Below, in pieces: positions 16,923 through 25,848 of a stretch of 64,000 nucleotides of DNA; position 1 is the stretch's first letter, and the number at the start of each line of letters is the position of its first letter. The DNA is from Sutterella sp. (GTDB lineage Bacteria > Pseudomonadota > Gammaproteobacteria > Burkholderiales > Burkholderiaceae_F), in assembly GCA_020025965.1 (NCBI GenBank), contig JAHHRG010000001.1:36463-100462 (forward strand). The letters run 5' to 3'. A program made the position numbers and the translations under genes. The notes beneath the pieces are model-generated. The model was given only the letters and a program-made list of their open reading frames with translations. It was not told the origin of the DNA and searched no databases.

Positions 16923-17456
16923 TTATTTGCCCAGAACATAAGTGTCATGGACAAGTTTATCCCACACACCCTGAGATGTAAGAATGAGTTCAGTCAATTC
17001 TCGAACGGCCCCTGCGCCGCCCGCTTTGCGGGACTGCCAATGCGTGTAGTTGAGAAGAGCTGGATTACCATCGGCAGGTGTCGTTGCAAGCCCTACGCGC
17101 ATAAGAAGCGGCAGATCCGGGACATCATCGCCCATGTAAGCAACTTCGGCATCTGTCAGTCCTGTTTCTTTTAAGAGCGTTTCATAGGCGGTTGTCTTGA
17201 AGCGCTGTCCCTGGGCGACACGCGTCACACCGAGTTCGCGCATGCGTTCAGCAACGATCTGAGATGTGCGTCCCGTGATGATAGCGACTTCAATACCAGC
17301 CTTCTGTAGCATTTTGATGCCTAGACCGTCACGAACGTTGAAGTGCTTATAGAGCTCGCCCGTGGCAGCAATGTTAACGGCACCGTCAGTCAGAACGCCG
17401 TCAACGTCTAGAACGAGCATGCGTACGCGAGCGGCGCGAGATTCCACCGTAGTCAT
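16923..17456 (-). CDS. kdsC: 3-deoxy-D-manno-octulosonate 8-phosphate phosphatase
   Basis: KdsC dephosphorylates Kdo-8-phosphate to Kdo. It is a HAD-family phosphatase of 177 residues lacking a cap domain. Motif I LVLDVDGVLTDG carries the nucleophile Asp and acid/base Asp; motif II is IITGRTS, and motif III/IV includes AYMGDDVPDLPLL. It sits 21 bp after kdsD, so successive steps of the Kdo pathway are encoded together, upstream of the lpt genes. Confidence 0.96.
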   Translation of the reverse strand: MTTVESRAARVRMLVLDVDGVLTDGAVNIAATGELYKHFNVRDGLGIKMLQKAGIEVAIITGRTSQIVAERMRELGVTRVAQGQRFKTTAYETLLKETGLTDAEVAYMGDDVPDLPLLMRVGLATTPADGNPALLNYTHWQSRKAGGAGAVRELTELILTSQGVWDKLVHDTYVLGK

Positions 17457-17477
17457 GACTTTCTCTCTTCTTCGGAA

Positions 17478-18461
17478 TTAAAGAACTTTAGCCGCAATCA
17501 GATCGTGCGTATGCACGGCACCGATGAGGCGGTTTTCTTCGTCAACGACGAGAAGTTGGTTGCACTGTGATTCGTCAATAAGTTTGACGGCAGCAGCCGC
17601 GAGTTCGCTGGCCGCGATGGTTTTCGGCGTACGAGTCATCACGTCGCCGATGACGATCTGACGAATGTCGCCCACACGTTCGATGAGACGGCGAAGATCG
17701 CCTTCTGTAAAGATGCCTACGACGCGATTGTTGTCGTCAACTACACTAGTCATCCCGATGTGCTTTGCCGTAATTTCACGTACGGCATCGAGAACCGTAA
17801 CGGATTGACGTACGGATGGGATATCTTCGCCGGTACGCATGAGATCCTGAACGTGAATGAGAAGACGACGACCCAAAGCTCCACCTGGATGACTGCGTGC
17901 AAAGTCTTCTTTGGTGAATCCCTTGGCAGAAAGACAGGCAACGGCGAGTGCATCGCCTAAAGCGAGCGTCATCGTGGTCGACGTCGTCGGCGCCAAATTG
18001 AGCGGACAGGCTTCACGCTTGACATGGCAGTTAATGTGCACATCGGCATATCGAGCCAAGCTTGATTCGGGATTTCCCGTCATGGCGATGAGCGTAGCGC
18101 CTTCTCGCTTGAGCGTGGGGACAATGGTGAGCAGTTCATTAGTTTCGCCCGAATAGGAAATGGCGAGAACGGCATCGGCGGCAGTAATCATTCCGAGGTC
18201 GCCGTGAGCAGCTTCGGCTGCATGCACAAAATAAGCAGGTGTACCGGTCGAAGCAAAGGTGGCGGCTAGTTTGCGGCCGATGTGACCGGACTTGCCAACA
18301 CCGGAGACTATCAGTCGGCCCCGACAATTCAATAAGAGAGAAACAGCCTTGACGAATTCCTCCCCGAGTTCGGCGGCGGCATGAGTCAGGGCGGCGGCCT
18401 CTTGCGTCAAAACTTCCCGGCCCAACTGCACGGCAGTTTCGGCATCGAGTGTGTAATGCAT
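17478..18461 (-). CDS. kdsD: Arabinose-5-phosphate isomerase
   Basis: KdsD interconverts ribulose 5-phosphate and arabinose 5-phosphate, the first committed input to Kdo. The 327 residues comprise an N-terminal SIS sugar isomerase domain (GVGKSGHIGRKLAATFASTGTPA; AAEAAHGDLGMI) and two C-terminal CBS domains at about residues 205-325 (MRTGEDIPSVRQ..., MTRTPKTIAAS...). It is the first gene of the kdsD-kdsC-lptCAB-rpoN run. Its promoter should lie in the 98 bp between its start and the gltL terminator. Confidence 0.96.
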   Translation of the reverse strand: MHYTLDAETAVQLGREVLTQEAAALTHAAAELGEEFVKAVSLLLNCRGRLIVSGVGKSGHIGRKLAATFASTGTPAYFVHAAEAAHGDLGMITAADAVLAISYSGETNELLTIVPTLKREGATLIAMTGNPESSLARYADVHINCHVKREACPLNLAPTTSTTMTLALGDALAVACLSAKGFTKEDFARSHPGGALGRRLLIHVQDLMRTGEDIPSVRQSVTVLDAVREITAKHIGMTSVVDDNNRVVGIFTEGDLRRLIERVGDIRQIVIGDVMTRTPKTIAASELAAAAVKLIDESQCNQLLVVDEENRLIGAVHTHDLIAAKVL

Positions 18462-18558
18462 GTCGGATGTCCTTAAACGAAATTAATCTATTAATGATAA
18501 CGAAAAGAGGCGATACGCGTTAGCTGGAAATGAAGCAAATTGTTCGTTTTCAGCTATG

Positions 18559-18584
18559 AAAAAGCCCCGAAATTCGGGGCTTTT
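18559..18584 (-). terminator. Terminator of the glt operon
   Basis: GC-rich stem AAAAGCCCCGAA/TTCGGGGCTTTT with a minimal loop and a five-T run on the minus strand, 27 bp after the gltL stop. Confidence 0.88.
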
Positions 18585-18611
18585 GAGAAAACGAAGGATC
18601 TGAGCTGTTTA

Positions 18612-19346
18612 TCAGTGCTGGAGAATCTTCGAAAGGAACTGCTGAGCGCGTTCCGTATGCGGGGATTCGAAAAATTCCTTCGCCGGCAGGTTTTCAATGA
18701 TTTCACCGGCATCCATGAAGATGACACGGTCGGCAACCTTACGGGCAAAGCCCATTTCATGTGTAACGCACATCATGGTCATGCCTTCTTTGGCGAGCTG
18801 GACCATTACGTCAAGCACTTCGTTAATCATTTCCGGGTCGAGAGCTGAGGTCGGTTCGTCAAAGAGCATGCAGATTGGGTCCATTGCGAGGGCACGGGCA
18901 ATGGCAACGCGCTGCTGCTGACCACCAGAGAGCTGGCCGGGGAACTTGTCGGCGTGCTTCAGAAGTCCGACGCGGTCAAGAAGTTTCAGTCCGCGTTCGG
19001 TTGCTTCTTCGCGGTTGCGTCCTAAAACTTTCATCTGGGCGAGAACAAGGTTTTCACGAATCGAAAGGTGTGGGAAGAGTTCGAAGTGTTGGAATACCAT
19101 ACCAACGCGACTGCGTAGCTTAGGCATGTTGGTTTTAGGGTCACCGACGGACACGCCGTCAACCAAAATTTCACCCTTCTGGAAGGGTTCGAGCGCGTTG
19201 ACAGTCTTGATGAGGGTGGATTTGCCGGAACCGGACGGGCCGCAGACGACGACTACTTCGCCTTTCTGAACTTCAACAGAGCAGTCCTTGAGCACCTGAA
19301 AGTTGCCATACCACTTGCTGATGTTTTTAATTTCGATCATTGCCAT
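18612..19346 (-). CDS. gltL: Glutamate/aspartate ABC transporter, ATP-binding protein
   Basis: This 244-residue ATPase powers import of an acidic amino acid. Walker A GPSGSGKST, Q-loop VFQHFELFPHLS, signature [15 protein letters not shown], Walker B CMLFDEPTSALDPE and H-loop CVTHEMGFAR are all present. The FQHFELFPHLS sequence is typical of the GltL/GlnQ polar amino acid subfamily. It closes the gltI-gltJ-gltK-gltL operon before a strong terminator. Substrate assignment comes from the whole operon. Confidence 0.93.
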   Translation of the reverse strand: MAMIEIKNISKWYGNFQVLKDCSVEVQKGEVVVVCGPSGSGKSTLIKTVNALEPFQKGEILVDGVSVGDPKTNMPKLRSRVGMVFQHFELFPHLSIRENLVLAQMKVLGRNREEATERGLKLLDRVGLLKHADKFPGQLSGGQQQRVAIARALAMDPICMLFDEPTSALDPEMINEVLDVMVQLAKEGMTMMCVTHEMGFARKVADRVIFMDAGEIIENLPAKEFFESPHTERAQQFLSKILQH

Positions 19347-19386
19347 GATGGGGGATATCCTTTGTATGAATTTTTTATTTGAGCCG

Positions 19387-20085
19387 TTAGCGTACCAATG
19401 CCAAATCCATTTTTGACTGCAGTCGACGAATCAGCAGCGAAAGTGATAAGGATACGGCAAGGTAGCAGAGAGCAGCAAAAGAGTACATCAAAACGAGCTG
19501 TCCGTCACGTTGCGCGATCTTGGCGACGGCTCCGATGAAATCGTTGCCGCTGATGACATATACAAGACTGGTGTCCTGAAAAAGAATGATGGTCTGAGTC
19601 AGAAGCACCGGAAGCATGTTACGGACGGCCTGTGGAAGGACGACGTAGCTCATTGTCTGAGTGTAGGATAAACCAAGTCCGTATGCGGCAAAAATTTGTC
19701 CCTTTTTCACGGACTGGATGCCTGCACGCATGATTTCCGCAAAATATGCGGCTTCAAAAAGCGAAAAAGTAATGATCGCAGTCATGTCGGCACCGATTGG
19801 AACTGGATATTCGAGTGCAAATAGAATCCGCAGTACTTCCGGCATCAGAAGGAAAAACCAAAAGAGCACCAATACGAGTGGAACGGAACGCATCAGATTG
19901 ATATAGAACTTCGCGGGTCTAGAAATCCACGTCTTCGTCGAGAGATGTGCGAGAGCGAGGAGCGTCCCTAAAAAGAGGCCGACAACGGTCGTAATCAGTG
20001 TAAGTTTCAGAGTATAAGCTGCACCGTTAAGGATGAAATCCCAGCTATTTGTAATCGAAGAAATATCGAACATCATGGTAATCAT
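19387..20085 (-). CDS. gltK: Glutamate/aspartate ABC transporter permease GltK
   Basis: A 232-residue inner-membrane permease of the His/Glu/Gln family with about five hydrophobic segments. The cytoplasmic EAA loop (EIMRAGIQSVKKGQIFAAYG) couples it to the ATPase. The N-terminal TLKLTLITTVVGLFLGTLLA segment matches GltK. It starts 2 bp after the gltJ stop and is followed by gltL. An internal ATG four codons in is an equally plausible start. Confidence 0.92.
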   Translation of the reverse strand: MITMMFDISSITNSWDFILNGAAYTLKLTLITTVVGLFLGTLLALAHLSTKTWISRPAKFYINLMRSVPLVLVLFWFFLLMPEVLRILFALEYPVPIGADMTAIITFSLFEAAYFAEIMRAGIQSVKKGQIFAAYGLGLSYTQTMSYVVLPQAVRNMLPVLLTQTIILFQDTSLVYVISGNDFIGAVAKIAQRDGQLVLMYSFAALCYLAVSLSLSLLIRRLQSKMDLALVR

Positions 20086-20087
20086 TC

Positions 20088-20822
20088 CTATTTGCTCGTA
20101 ATGAAACCGGGGATAGCACTGCGAGTTTCAACCCAGTGCATCAGTCGATTGACAGCAATGGCGATGACGATATAAAGAACCGTTGCCCAGAGATATGCTG
20201 CAAAAAATTCGAAAGTGTTTTCGCCCATTTCATTGGCGCGCATAGTGAGTTCTGGCAGTCCGATCGTGAGTGCGACGGCCGTGTTTTTAACGAGATTCAT
20301 CGATTCGCTTGTCAAGGGAGGCAAGATCAGGCGAAAAGCCATCGGGAGGATCACATAGCGATACTGTTCAAACGTTGTGAAGCCGAGAGCTTTGGCTGCA
20401 TTTGGTAGTCCCGCAGGAATTGACGAAATTCCGGCACGCACCTGTTCGGCAATACGCGAGGAGGTAAAAAGCCCCAAGCAGAGAAAGGCCGACAAAAATT
20501 GGCTCTCAATGGGATCGGCGGCCGTCATCCAAGCCTTGTAAGCGGGGATCAGTTCCGGAAGAACAAAGTACCAAAGAAAGATCTGGACAATGAGTGGAAT
20601 ATTACGAAAGAGTTCGATCCATGCTTCGCAGAAGAACCTCATACAGCGGTTCGGTGAAGTTCTGAGCGTGCCGATAACGATGCCGATCAAAAGGGCGAGT
20701 GCAAATGAAGAGAGCGCGAGTACGATCGTCCAACCCGCCCCTTCGAGAAGGTAAAACCACCAAGGATCATCGCTTAGGATCGAAGTGTCCAATAGGGCTT
20801 CTAGAGTCATATTGAGAGCCAT
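20088..20822 (-). CDS. gltJ: Glutamate/aspartate ABC transporter permease GltJ
   Basis: A 244-residue permease partner of GltK. It shows the family segment RNIPLIVQIFLWYFVLPELI and an EAA loop (EQVRAGISSIPAGLPNAAKA). The substrate pathway is formed by the GltJ/GltK heterodimer. It is separated from gltI by 92 bp carrying a terminator-like hairpin, which would raise binding protein over permease, as is common in such operons. Confidence 0.92.
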   Translation of the reverse strand: MALNMTLEALLDTSILSDDPWWFYLLEGAGWTIVLALSSFALALLIGIVIGTLRTSPNRCMRFFCEAWIELFRNIPLIVQIFLWYFVLPELIPAYKAWMTAADPIESQFLSAFLCLGLFTSSRIAEQVRAGISSIPAGLPNAAKALGFTTFEQYRYVILPMAFRLILPPLTSESMNLVKNTAVALTIGLPELTMRANEMGENTFEFFAAYLWATVLYIVIAIAVNRLMHWVETRSAIPGFITSK

Positions 20823-20850
20823 GACGATATCTCATAACGGGAAAAAGAAT

Positions 20851-20892
20851 AAAAAAGGGTCGGGCAGTTGCGAAAAACGCTCGCGCTCGACC
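20851..20892 (-). terminator. Partial terminator/attenuator between gltI and gltJ
   Basis: On the minus strand a GGTCG/CGACC stem (20858-20892) with an inner GCG/CGC pairing is followed by six T residues. It likely reduces transcription beyond gltI. Confidence 0.5.
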
Positions 20893-20914
20893 TCTTGAAT
20901 TAGTTGATTAAGAC

Positions 20915-21811
20915 TCAGATACCTTCGCTATTTGGGTTGTCAAAGAGCGCTCGAGTAACTTTGTTCATCGGAAAATTGAGATTGATGTTCTTAGGCGGAA
21001 TCGGCGACAGGAACCAGGTTTCGTAGAGTTCCGACATGCGTCCCGTACGGATCATGTCTCGGATCGTTCTGTCAACAAGCGTCTTGAAGGTCGGATCGTT
21101 CTTGGCGAACATCGGGGCATAGGGCTCACTAGAAAGCGATTCGTTGATGATTTTGAAGTCGTCGGGATTGGGCAGATTGGCAATCTGACCGGCGAGAAGT
21201 ACGTCATCAATCACAAAGGCATCGGCTCGCTTGTTAGCAACAAGTTGCATGGCTTCGGCAAAGTCTTTAGTCATGAGAAGACGCATGCGGATGCCAGCTA
21301 CTTTTTCGAGCTTTTTTAAAAGTGAAATCGACGTAGTACCAGACGTAACGGCTACGTTTTTGCCGTTGAGATCCGTGAGCTTGTCAATGCCGCTTGTTTT
21401 CCAGACTGCGGCTGTTACCTGAATGCCGAAATAATTGATGCCGAAAGCAGCCTGCTTCTGACGGAGTTTTGAATTTGTTGTTGAACCGCATTCGATGTCA
21501 ACTGTACCGTTCTGAATGAGTGGAATACGGTTGGCGCTCGTTACAGCCTGCAGATTGACCTTCAGGTCGGGTCGGTTCAGCTCTTTTTTCACCGCTTCCC
21601 CCACTGCTTTGCAGACCTCAAAGGCATAACCGACGGGTTTCCCTTCGGCATCAAGATAAGAGAACGGAACTGAGGACTCGCGATAGCCGAGTGTGATGCT
21701 ACCTTTATCGTTAATACGTTTGAGCGTCCCTGTGAGTTCGGCAGCCGAAACGGACGAGGAAACAATAAGACCGGCAACAAAAAGACCGGAGAGAAGGCGT
21801 GTAATGGACAT
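20915..21811 (-). CDS. gltI: Glutamate/aspartate periplasmic binding protein GltI
   Basis: A periplasmic type-2 solute-binding protein of 298 residues. I chose the ATG at 21811 because a perfect AGAGGAG ribosome binding site precedes it and the protein then begins with a proper signal peptide (MSITRLLSGLFVAGLIVSSS, cleaved near VSA-AEL). The longer open frame is not supported. Family features include GTLKRINDKGSITLGYRESS, the acidic-ligand segment VDIECGSTTNSKLRQKQAAF, and a VTSGTTS loop. A consensus sigma-54 promoter lies about 130 bp upstream, consistent with nitrogen- or carbon-responsive control of acidic amino acid uptake. Confidence 0.94.
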   Translation of the reverse strand: MSITRLLSGLFVAGLIVSSSVSAAELTGTLKRINDKGSITLGYRESSVPFSYLDAEGKPVGYAFEVCKAVGEAVKKELNRPDLKVNLQAVTSANRIPLIQNGTVDIECGSTTNSKLRQKQAAFGINYFGIQVTAAVWKTSGIDKLTDLNGKNVAVTSGTTSISLLKKLEKVAGIRMRLLMTKDFAEAMQLVANKRADAFVIDDVLLAGQIANLPNPDDFKIINESLSSEPYAPMFAKNDPTFKTLVDRTIRDMIRTGRMSELYETWFLSPIPPKNINLNFPMNKVTRALFDNPNSEGI

Positions 21812-21938
21812 GTGAAACTCCTCTGCTCTGATAGGGCTGTTGGTGAGTGAATGTGCGGCCAATAAAAGGTTGGTTAAGGATGGACGTTGGGCGGGAAGTT
21901 TATTTCTCGCTCGATTCGTCGGACTTACTTTTATTGTT

Positions 21939-21955
21939 AGCAAAGCTCGTGCCAA
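21939..21955 (-). promoter_or_regulatory. Sigma-54 (-24/-12) promoter of gltIJKL
   Basis: On the minus strand TTGGCACGAGCTTTGCT matches the sigma-54 consensus YTGGCACGrNNNTTGCW at every defined base, with the required 10 bp between the GG and GC doublets. The predicted start is near 21928, giving a leader of about 117 nt before gltI. An enhancer-binding protein would be needed; none is encoded in the window. Confidence 0.8.
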
Positions 21956-22020
21956 AACTTCATCGAGAAGTGAAAAATAAGAAGAAGCCTTCTGCGAGAA
22001 TAAAAAGCGCCGAAAAAAGA

Positions 22021-22063
22021 AAAAACGCCTGAGGAAAATCGGCGCGTGGCCTCCTCAGGCGTT
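22021..22063 (-). terminator. Terminator of the crotonase gene
   Basis: 12-bp stem AACGCCTGAGGA/TCCTCAGGCGTT with a 16-nt loop, followed on the minus strand by a T-rich run reading TTTTTTCTTTTTT. Confidence 0.9.
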
Positions 22064-22113
22064 GAATAAAACTAGTGCACGGAGCACCGTTTAGGTGCGC
22101 ACTAAAGAAGTGC

Positions 22114-22881
22114 TTAACCTTCTTCAGGCTTCTTGAAAACGGGCTTGCGGCCGGTCAGGAAGGCATCAAGCGCTTCGTGCGCTTCACCGCTTTCAGCCTG
22201 ATGGTCATAGATGCTACGTTCTGCAACGGCAAAACCCTGCAAACGAAGTTCGCGGGCATGTTGCAGAAGGGTCTTCGTCGCCTGAACGGCTCCTGGCGGG
22301 AGAACGGCGAGGCGAGCTACTTTGGCAGCAACGGCATTTGAGAGCGTGTCGTCATCAAAGACAGCGGTAAGAAGGTGCATGTCGAAAGCTTCTTGTGCCG
22401 TAATGGGTTCGGAGAGCAGAAGCTTTTCAGCCGTACGAACGTGACCGGCCGCGGCACACATCATCGGTACAGTGCCGAAACGCGGTGTGCGAGCGAGAGC
22501 GACTGCTGGGATTGAGAAGAGCGCTTTTTCGGAAGCGTAGACCATATCGCAGTAAAGCAACATGGCGAAGGCGGCACCGACGGCCGGGCCGTTCACGCGA
22601 GCGACGATGGGTTTGGGGAAGTTCTGCAATTCTTCAAAGAAAGCGCCAGCGGCACGATCAACCTCTTCAGGATTTTTCGAAACCTGTTCAAGATCGGCAC
22701 CCGCAGAGAAAATGTGTTCGTCACCTTCGAGCAAGACGACGCGAACGTCTGTATCGCGAGCGGCGGCAGCCAGTGCGTCGGTGAGCATGTCGAACATTTC
22801 GGAGTTTATCGAATTGCGTTTCTGCGGGCGGCTGATGGTCAGTCGGAGAATGCCGAATTCGGTATTAGCCAAGATAGCCAT
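22114..22881 (-). CDS. Enoyl-CoA hydratase/isomerase (crotonase) family protein
   Basis: This 255-residue protein has the crotonase fold: RLTISRPQKRNSIN at the N terminus, the oxyanion-hole segment HIFSAGADL, and NGPAVGAAFAMLLYCD. Crotonases act on acyl-CoA thioesters. The region that carries Glu144 and Glu164 in classical hydratases reads SIPAVALARTPRFGTVPMM and has no Glu at either place, so simple enoyl-CoA hydration is unlikely; an isomerase or other thioester reaction is possible. No other fatty acid or CoA pathway genes adjoin it. It is monocistronic with its own terminator. Confidence 0.85.
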   Translation of the reverse strand: MAILANTEFGILRLTISRPQKRNSINSEMFDMLTDALAAAARDTDVRVVLLEGDEHIFSAGADLEQVSKNPEEVDRAAGAFFEELQNFPKPIVARVNGPAVGAAFAMLLYCDMVYASEKALFSIPAVALARTPRFGTVPMMCAAAGHVRTAEKLLLSEPITAQEAFDMHLLTAVFDDDTLSNAVAAKVARLAVLPPGAVQATKTLLQHARELRLQGFAVAERSIYDHQAESGEAHEALDAFLTGRKPVFKKPEEG

Positions 22882-22929
22882 GAAAATGCCTTAAAAAAGA
22901 AAAAAAGGGACGTTTGTGGATTATAAGGA

Positions 22930-25608
22930 CTAGGCGTCCGCGAGATGTTTCACCCAAAAAGAAGCGTCCTGACGTACGTAGCCAAGGTGGGCCAACATAC
23001 CGTGCATGGTCTCGTTATTGGGTAATACATAGGCCATGAGTTTAGTTTGGCCGAGCGCGAGAGCAGAGTGTTCGATCTTCTTCATTAACTGGCTGGCTAG
23101 GCCCTTACCTTGCCAGTCGTCTTCGACGGCGATACCGAACTCGGCTTCACCAGCTATTTCGGTTGTATGCCAGCGAGCTGCACCGCGCACGGCACCTTCG
23201 GCGTCAACCAAAATCCAGGCCGCTTCTCGACTGTAGTCGATTTTGCAAAGTTCAACGATGCGTTCCGTCGGCAACTGAGTACTCGTCTGAAACCGGAAGT
23301 AGAGAGACTCCCCGGAAAGGCGGGAGAGGAACGCGCTGTATCGTTGATAGTCTTCTTCTTCAAGCGAACGAAGAACGAGTATTCCGGCGCGAGTGGCGAC
23401 CTTTTCGGCTGCATTTCGCGGTGCCGGACGGATCGTCATGTGGCTGTATGTGGAATCGGGTTCGAGCGGCTTGTCGGAAAGGCGCACGGATGCGTCGAGT
23501 GTAACAAAGCCTTCCTGCGTCCAAATGAGCGGATCGAGTGTGAGCGTCTGAATAGCGGGAATTGAAGTCGCAATTTCGGAGAGCGTACAGGCTATACGGG
23601 CGAGCTCGTCGGTGTTGACGGGCGGGAGGCCTCGGAAGTCGCTGAAGGTGCGTGAGATCAGGGGTTCTTGCAGGAGTTTGAGTGCTTCCTGCATTTTGAG
23701 AGGGGGTAACGCCACGCTTTGATCGCGATAGAGTCCCGCACCGAGACCGCCAGCACCAAATTCGATGACGGGCCCAAGAACATTGTCGACCGTGATGGAA
23801 AGACGTAGTTCTCGAAGGGCGTGATGAGGCACCATCTTTTGAATGATCACACCGGTAATTGGAGTGGGCGGTACCATCGAGCGAATCGAGGAGTCAACCG
23901 CATGCCAAGCGCGTTCAATATCTTTCTCGGATCTAAGATCAAGATGCACACCGTTTATTTCGGACTGATGACTGCGACCGGGAGCTTGTACTTTTAGGGC
24001 TATGGGCCAGCCAAGATTTGCGGCATGCGTCTGCGCCTCGTGAAGCGAACTAGCCATTAGAAAGGGTGCTGTTGCAATGCCGAACTGTTCAAGTAAAAGA
24101 GAAGTTTCAGCTAATGTCAGAATATAACGATCATTCTGACGGGCGTAATGGAGAATGCTACGGGCACTCTTCAGTTTTTTTTCACTTGGGGAAGGTGACC
24201 ATTCACCAGGTTCGTGATGCATGTCTGATAGCAGACGTGTGCGTTTGGCCAGATAACCGAAAGCACGGGCAGCTACCACGGGAGATTGCACGGCCGAAAT
24301 AGGCGCATTTGGCAGTAACAGTAACTGGCGTCGAACATTCCGTGTGACGCGGTCGCCGATCCAGGCCGTAATGACGGGTTTGAACGAAGTGGCGGCTGTA
24401 TTGACTAAGGCACGAAGTGTTGGCTGAATCGTCTGAACGGGGCCGGGAGCAACCACAACAACGACGCCGTCGACCATGGAATCCTGCAGGACGAGTTGCA
24501 GAGTCTTTTCGTAACGTTGAGTCGGAGCGGTTGTGCCGACGTTAATCGGGTTGATGGCAATCTGAGCCGAGGGGTAGGCTTTTTGAAGGGCACTTATTGT
24601 TTCGTTTGAGAGACCATGTAAGTCAACATTTCTGTCGTTGGCAGCGGCGGCCGTTAGAGCAGCGAAGCCCGAACCATTGGTGATGACGGCTAAGCGATTT
24701 CCTCGAGGTAATCGGTTCGTTGAGAACGCGGCAACGGCGGCGGCAAATTCTTCAAAGGAGTCGATCAGAACGGCACCAGCGCGGCGAGCCATGGCGACAA
24801 AGGCATCATGACGACCAGCATCGCAGCCGAGCTTGAAACTCGCTAGACGGTCGGCTGCGAAGTAAGGGTCGCTCCCAGCTTTGAGAATGACGACATGCTT
24901 TTTTCGTGCGGCATTGCTGATGGCGGAATAAAAAGCACGTGGATTGCGAAGTCCCTCGAGATGAATAGCGATAACACGTGTATCTGGATCATTAGCGTAA
25001 TGGTCAATGAGTTCTGGAAGGTCTACGTCGACAGCCGCTCCCGTGTTGATGAGCCCCGAGAAACCCAGTTCGGTTTCTTGTGCATAGTCGATCAAAGCCC
25101 CAGCGATCATTCCCGATTGAGTGATAAAGGCGATATTGCCTGAGCGTGCCAGCGTCGGCCAGTAGCTTACGTTGATTTTGGCTTTCGGGTTCATGAAGCC
25201 GAGAGAATCGGGACCGATAAGGCGAATCTGAGCATCAGCAGCAATCTTTTGTAAGCGAGCAAGCCACAACGGGTCGCTTGAATACTGCTGTTCGTCAGGG
25301 GTGATTAGAACGGCTCGAACACCGATATCGCAGACATCTTGCAACGCTTGTTCGATTCGATCCGCTCTCAGGGAGATGACGGCAAGGTCAATCGTGCCGG
25401 GGATATCTTTTATGTTTGGCAGACAAGGACGTTCACCAATGTACTTGTACTTCGGGTTGATGGGCCATGCATTCGAGAGGAGCGCAGATCCGGCGACAGC
25501 TTTCCAAATGAACGAACCTCGACTGAGCGGATGGTCGCTGGCGCCAATTACGGCAATACTCTGTGGGTTGAGCGCACAGTCTAATGAAGAACGATAAGGT
25601 GACTGCAT
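22930..25608 (-). CDS. Pat-type protein lysine acetyltransferase (acyl-CoA synthetase-like plus GNAT)
   Basis: This 892-residue protein joins an N-terminal ADP-forming acyl-CoA synthetase-like part to a C-terminal GNAT domain. A CoA-binding Rossmann domain (SIAVIGASDHPLSRG, residues 17-31) is followed by a flavodoxin-like ligase domain (FITQSGMIAGALIDYA) and an ATP-grasp region (LKVQAPGRSHQSEINGVHLD). The GNAT domain occupies about residues 735-892, with the acetyl-CoA loop VEDDWQGKGLASQLM. The layout matches YfiQ/PatZ and Pat enzymes, which acetylate acetyl-CoA synthetase and other proteins. The catalytic His of true ligases appears absent (ASFKLGCDAGRHDA). It is divergent from the mtnA-like gene. 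Confidence 0.9.
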   Translation of the reverse strand: MQSPYRSSLDCALNPQSIAVIGASDHPLSRGSFIWKAVAGSALLSNAWPINPKYKYIGERPCLPNIKDIPGTIDLAVISLRADRIEQALQDVCDIGVRAVLITPDEQQYSSDPLWLARLQKIAADAQIRLIGPDSLGFMNPKAKINVSYWPTLARSGNIAFITQSGMIAGALIDYAQETELGFSGLINTGAAVDVDLPELIDHYANDPDTRVIAIHLEGLRNPRAFYSAISNAARKKHVVILKAGSDPYFAADRLASFKLGCDAGRHDAFVAMARRAGAVLIDSFEEFAAAVAAFSTNRLPRGNRLAVITNGSGFAALTAAAANDRNVDLHGLSNETISALQKAYPSAQIAINPINVGTTAPTQRYEKTLQLVLQDSMVDGVVVVVAPGPVQTIQPTLRALVNTAATSFKPVITAWIGDRVTRNVRRQLLLLPNAPISAVQSPVVAARAFGYLAKRTRLLSDMHHEPGEWSPSPSEKKLKSARSILHYARQNDRYILTLAETSLLLEQFGIATAPFLMASSLHEAQTHAANLGWPIALKVQAPGRSHQSEINGVHLDLRSEKDIERAWHAVDSSIRSMVPPTPITGVIIQKMVPHHALRELRLSITVDNVLGPVIEFGAGGLGAGLYRDQSVALPPLKMQEALKLLQEPLISRTFSDFRGLPPVNTDELARIACTLSEIATSIPAIQTLTLDPLIWTQEGFVTLDASVRLSDKPLEPDSTYSHMTIRPAPRNAAEKVATRAGILVLRSLEEEDYQRYSAFLSRLSGESLYFRFQTSTQLPTERIVELCKIDYSREAAWILVDAEGAVRGAARWHTTEIAGEAEFGIAVEDDWQGKGLASQLMKKIEHSALALGQTKLMAYVLPNNETMHGMLAHLGYVRQDASFWVKHLADA

Positions 25609-25648
25609 ATTACTTTGAGCGTGAGACGAAATGTCTTTTTGAGCATTA

Positions 25649-25676
25649 TTGACCGCTAAACAAGCGGAAACGTCAA
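25649..25676. promoter_or_regulatory. Inverted repeat in the pat/mtnA-like divergent region
   Basis: Outer TTGAC/GTCAA and inner CCGCT/AGCGG arms form an imperfect nested palindrome in the 240-bp divergent gap. It could be an operator or a hairpin. Assignment is speculative. Confidence 0.35.
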
Positions 25677-25848
25677 CAAATAAGTAAACTCATATTATGG
25701 GGTGCGATTCTAAGCATAACCGCGTACCGAACCGACGTCCACATGAATAGGCCTTACTTGCGAGATGAATGAGGGTAATCGTGAGGATGAAGAGAGGTGT
25801 TTTTTCCATCTCCGCTCTTCAGTAAAAGAGCAGTACGAAGGAGGCAAC

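Larger units (their letters stand above)
21812..22113. other. Intergenic region between the crotonase gene and gltI
   Basis: This 302-bp gap holds the crotonase terminator (22021-22063), the sigma-54 promoter for gltI (21939-21955) and a small palindrome AGAAGCCTTCT at 21983-21993, about 60 bp upstream of the predicted start. No coding region was found in it. Confidence 0.7.

Noticed and set aside
21847..22032. 61-codon open frame between gltI and the crotonase gene
   Set aside because: It lacks a ribosome binding site, is Lys-rich from an A-rich region, and overlaps the sigma-54 promoter and a terminator.
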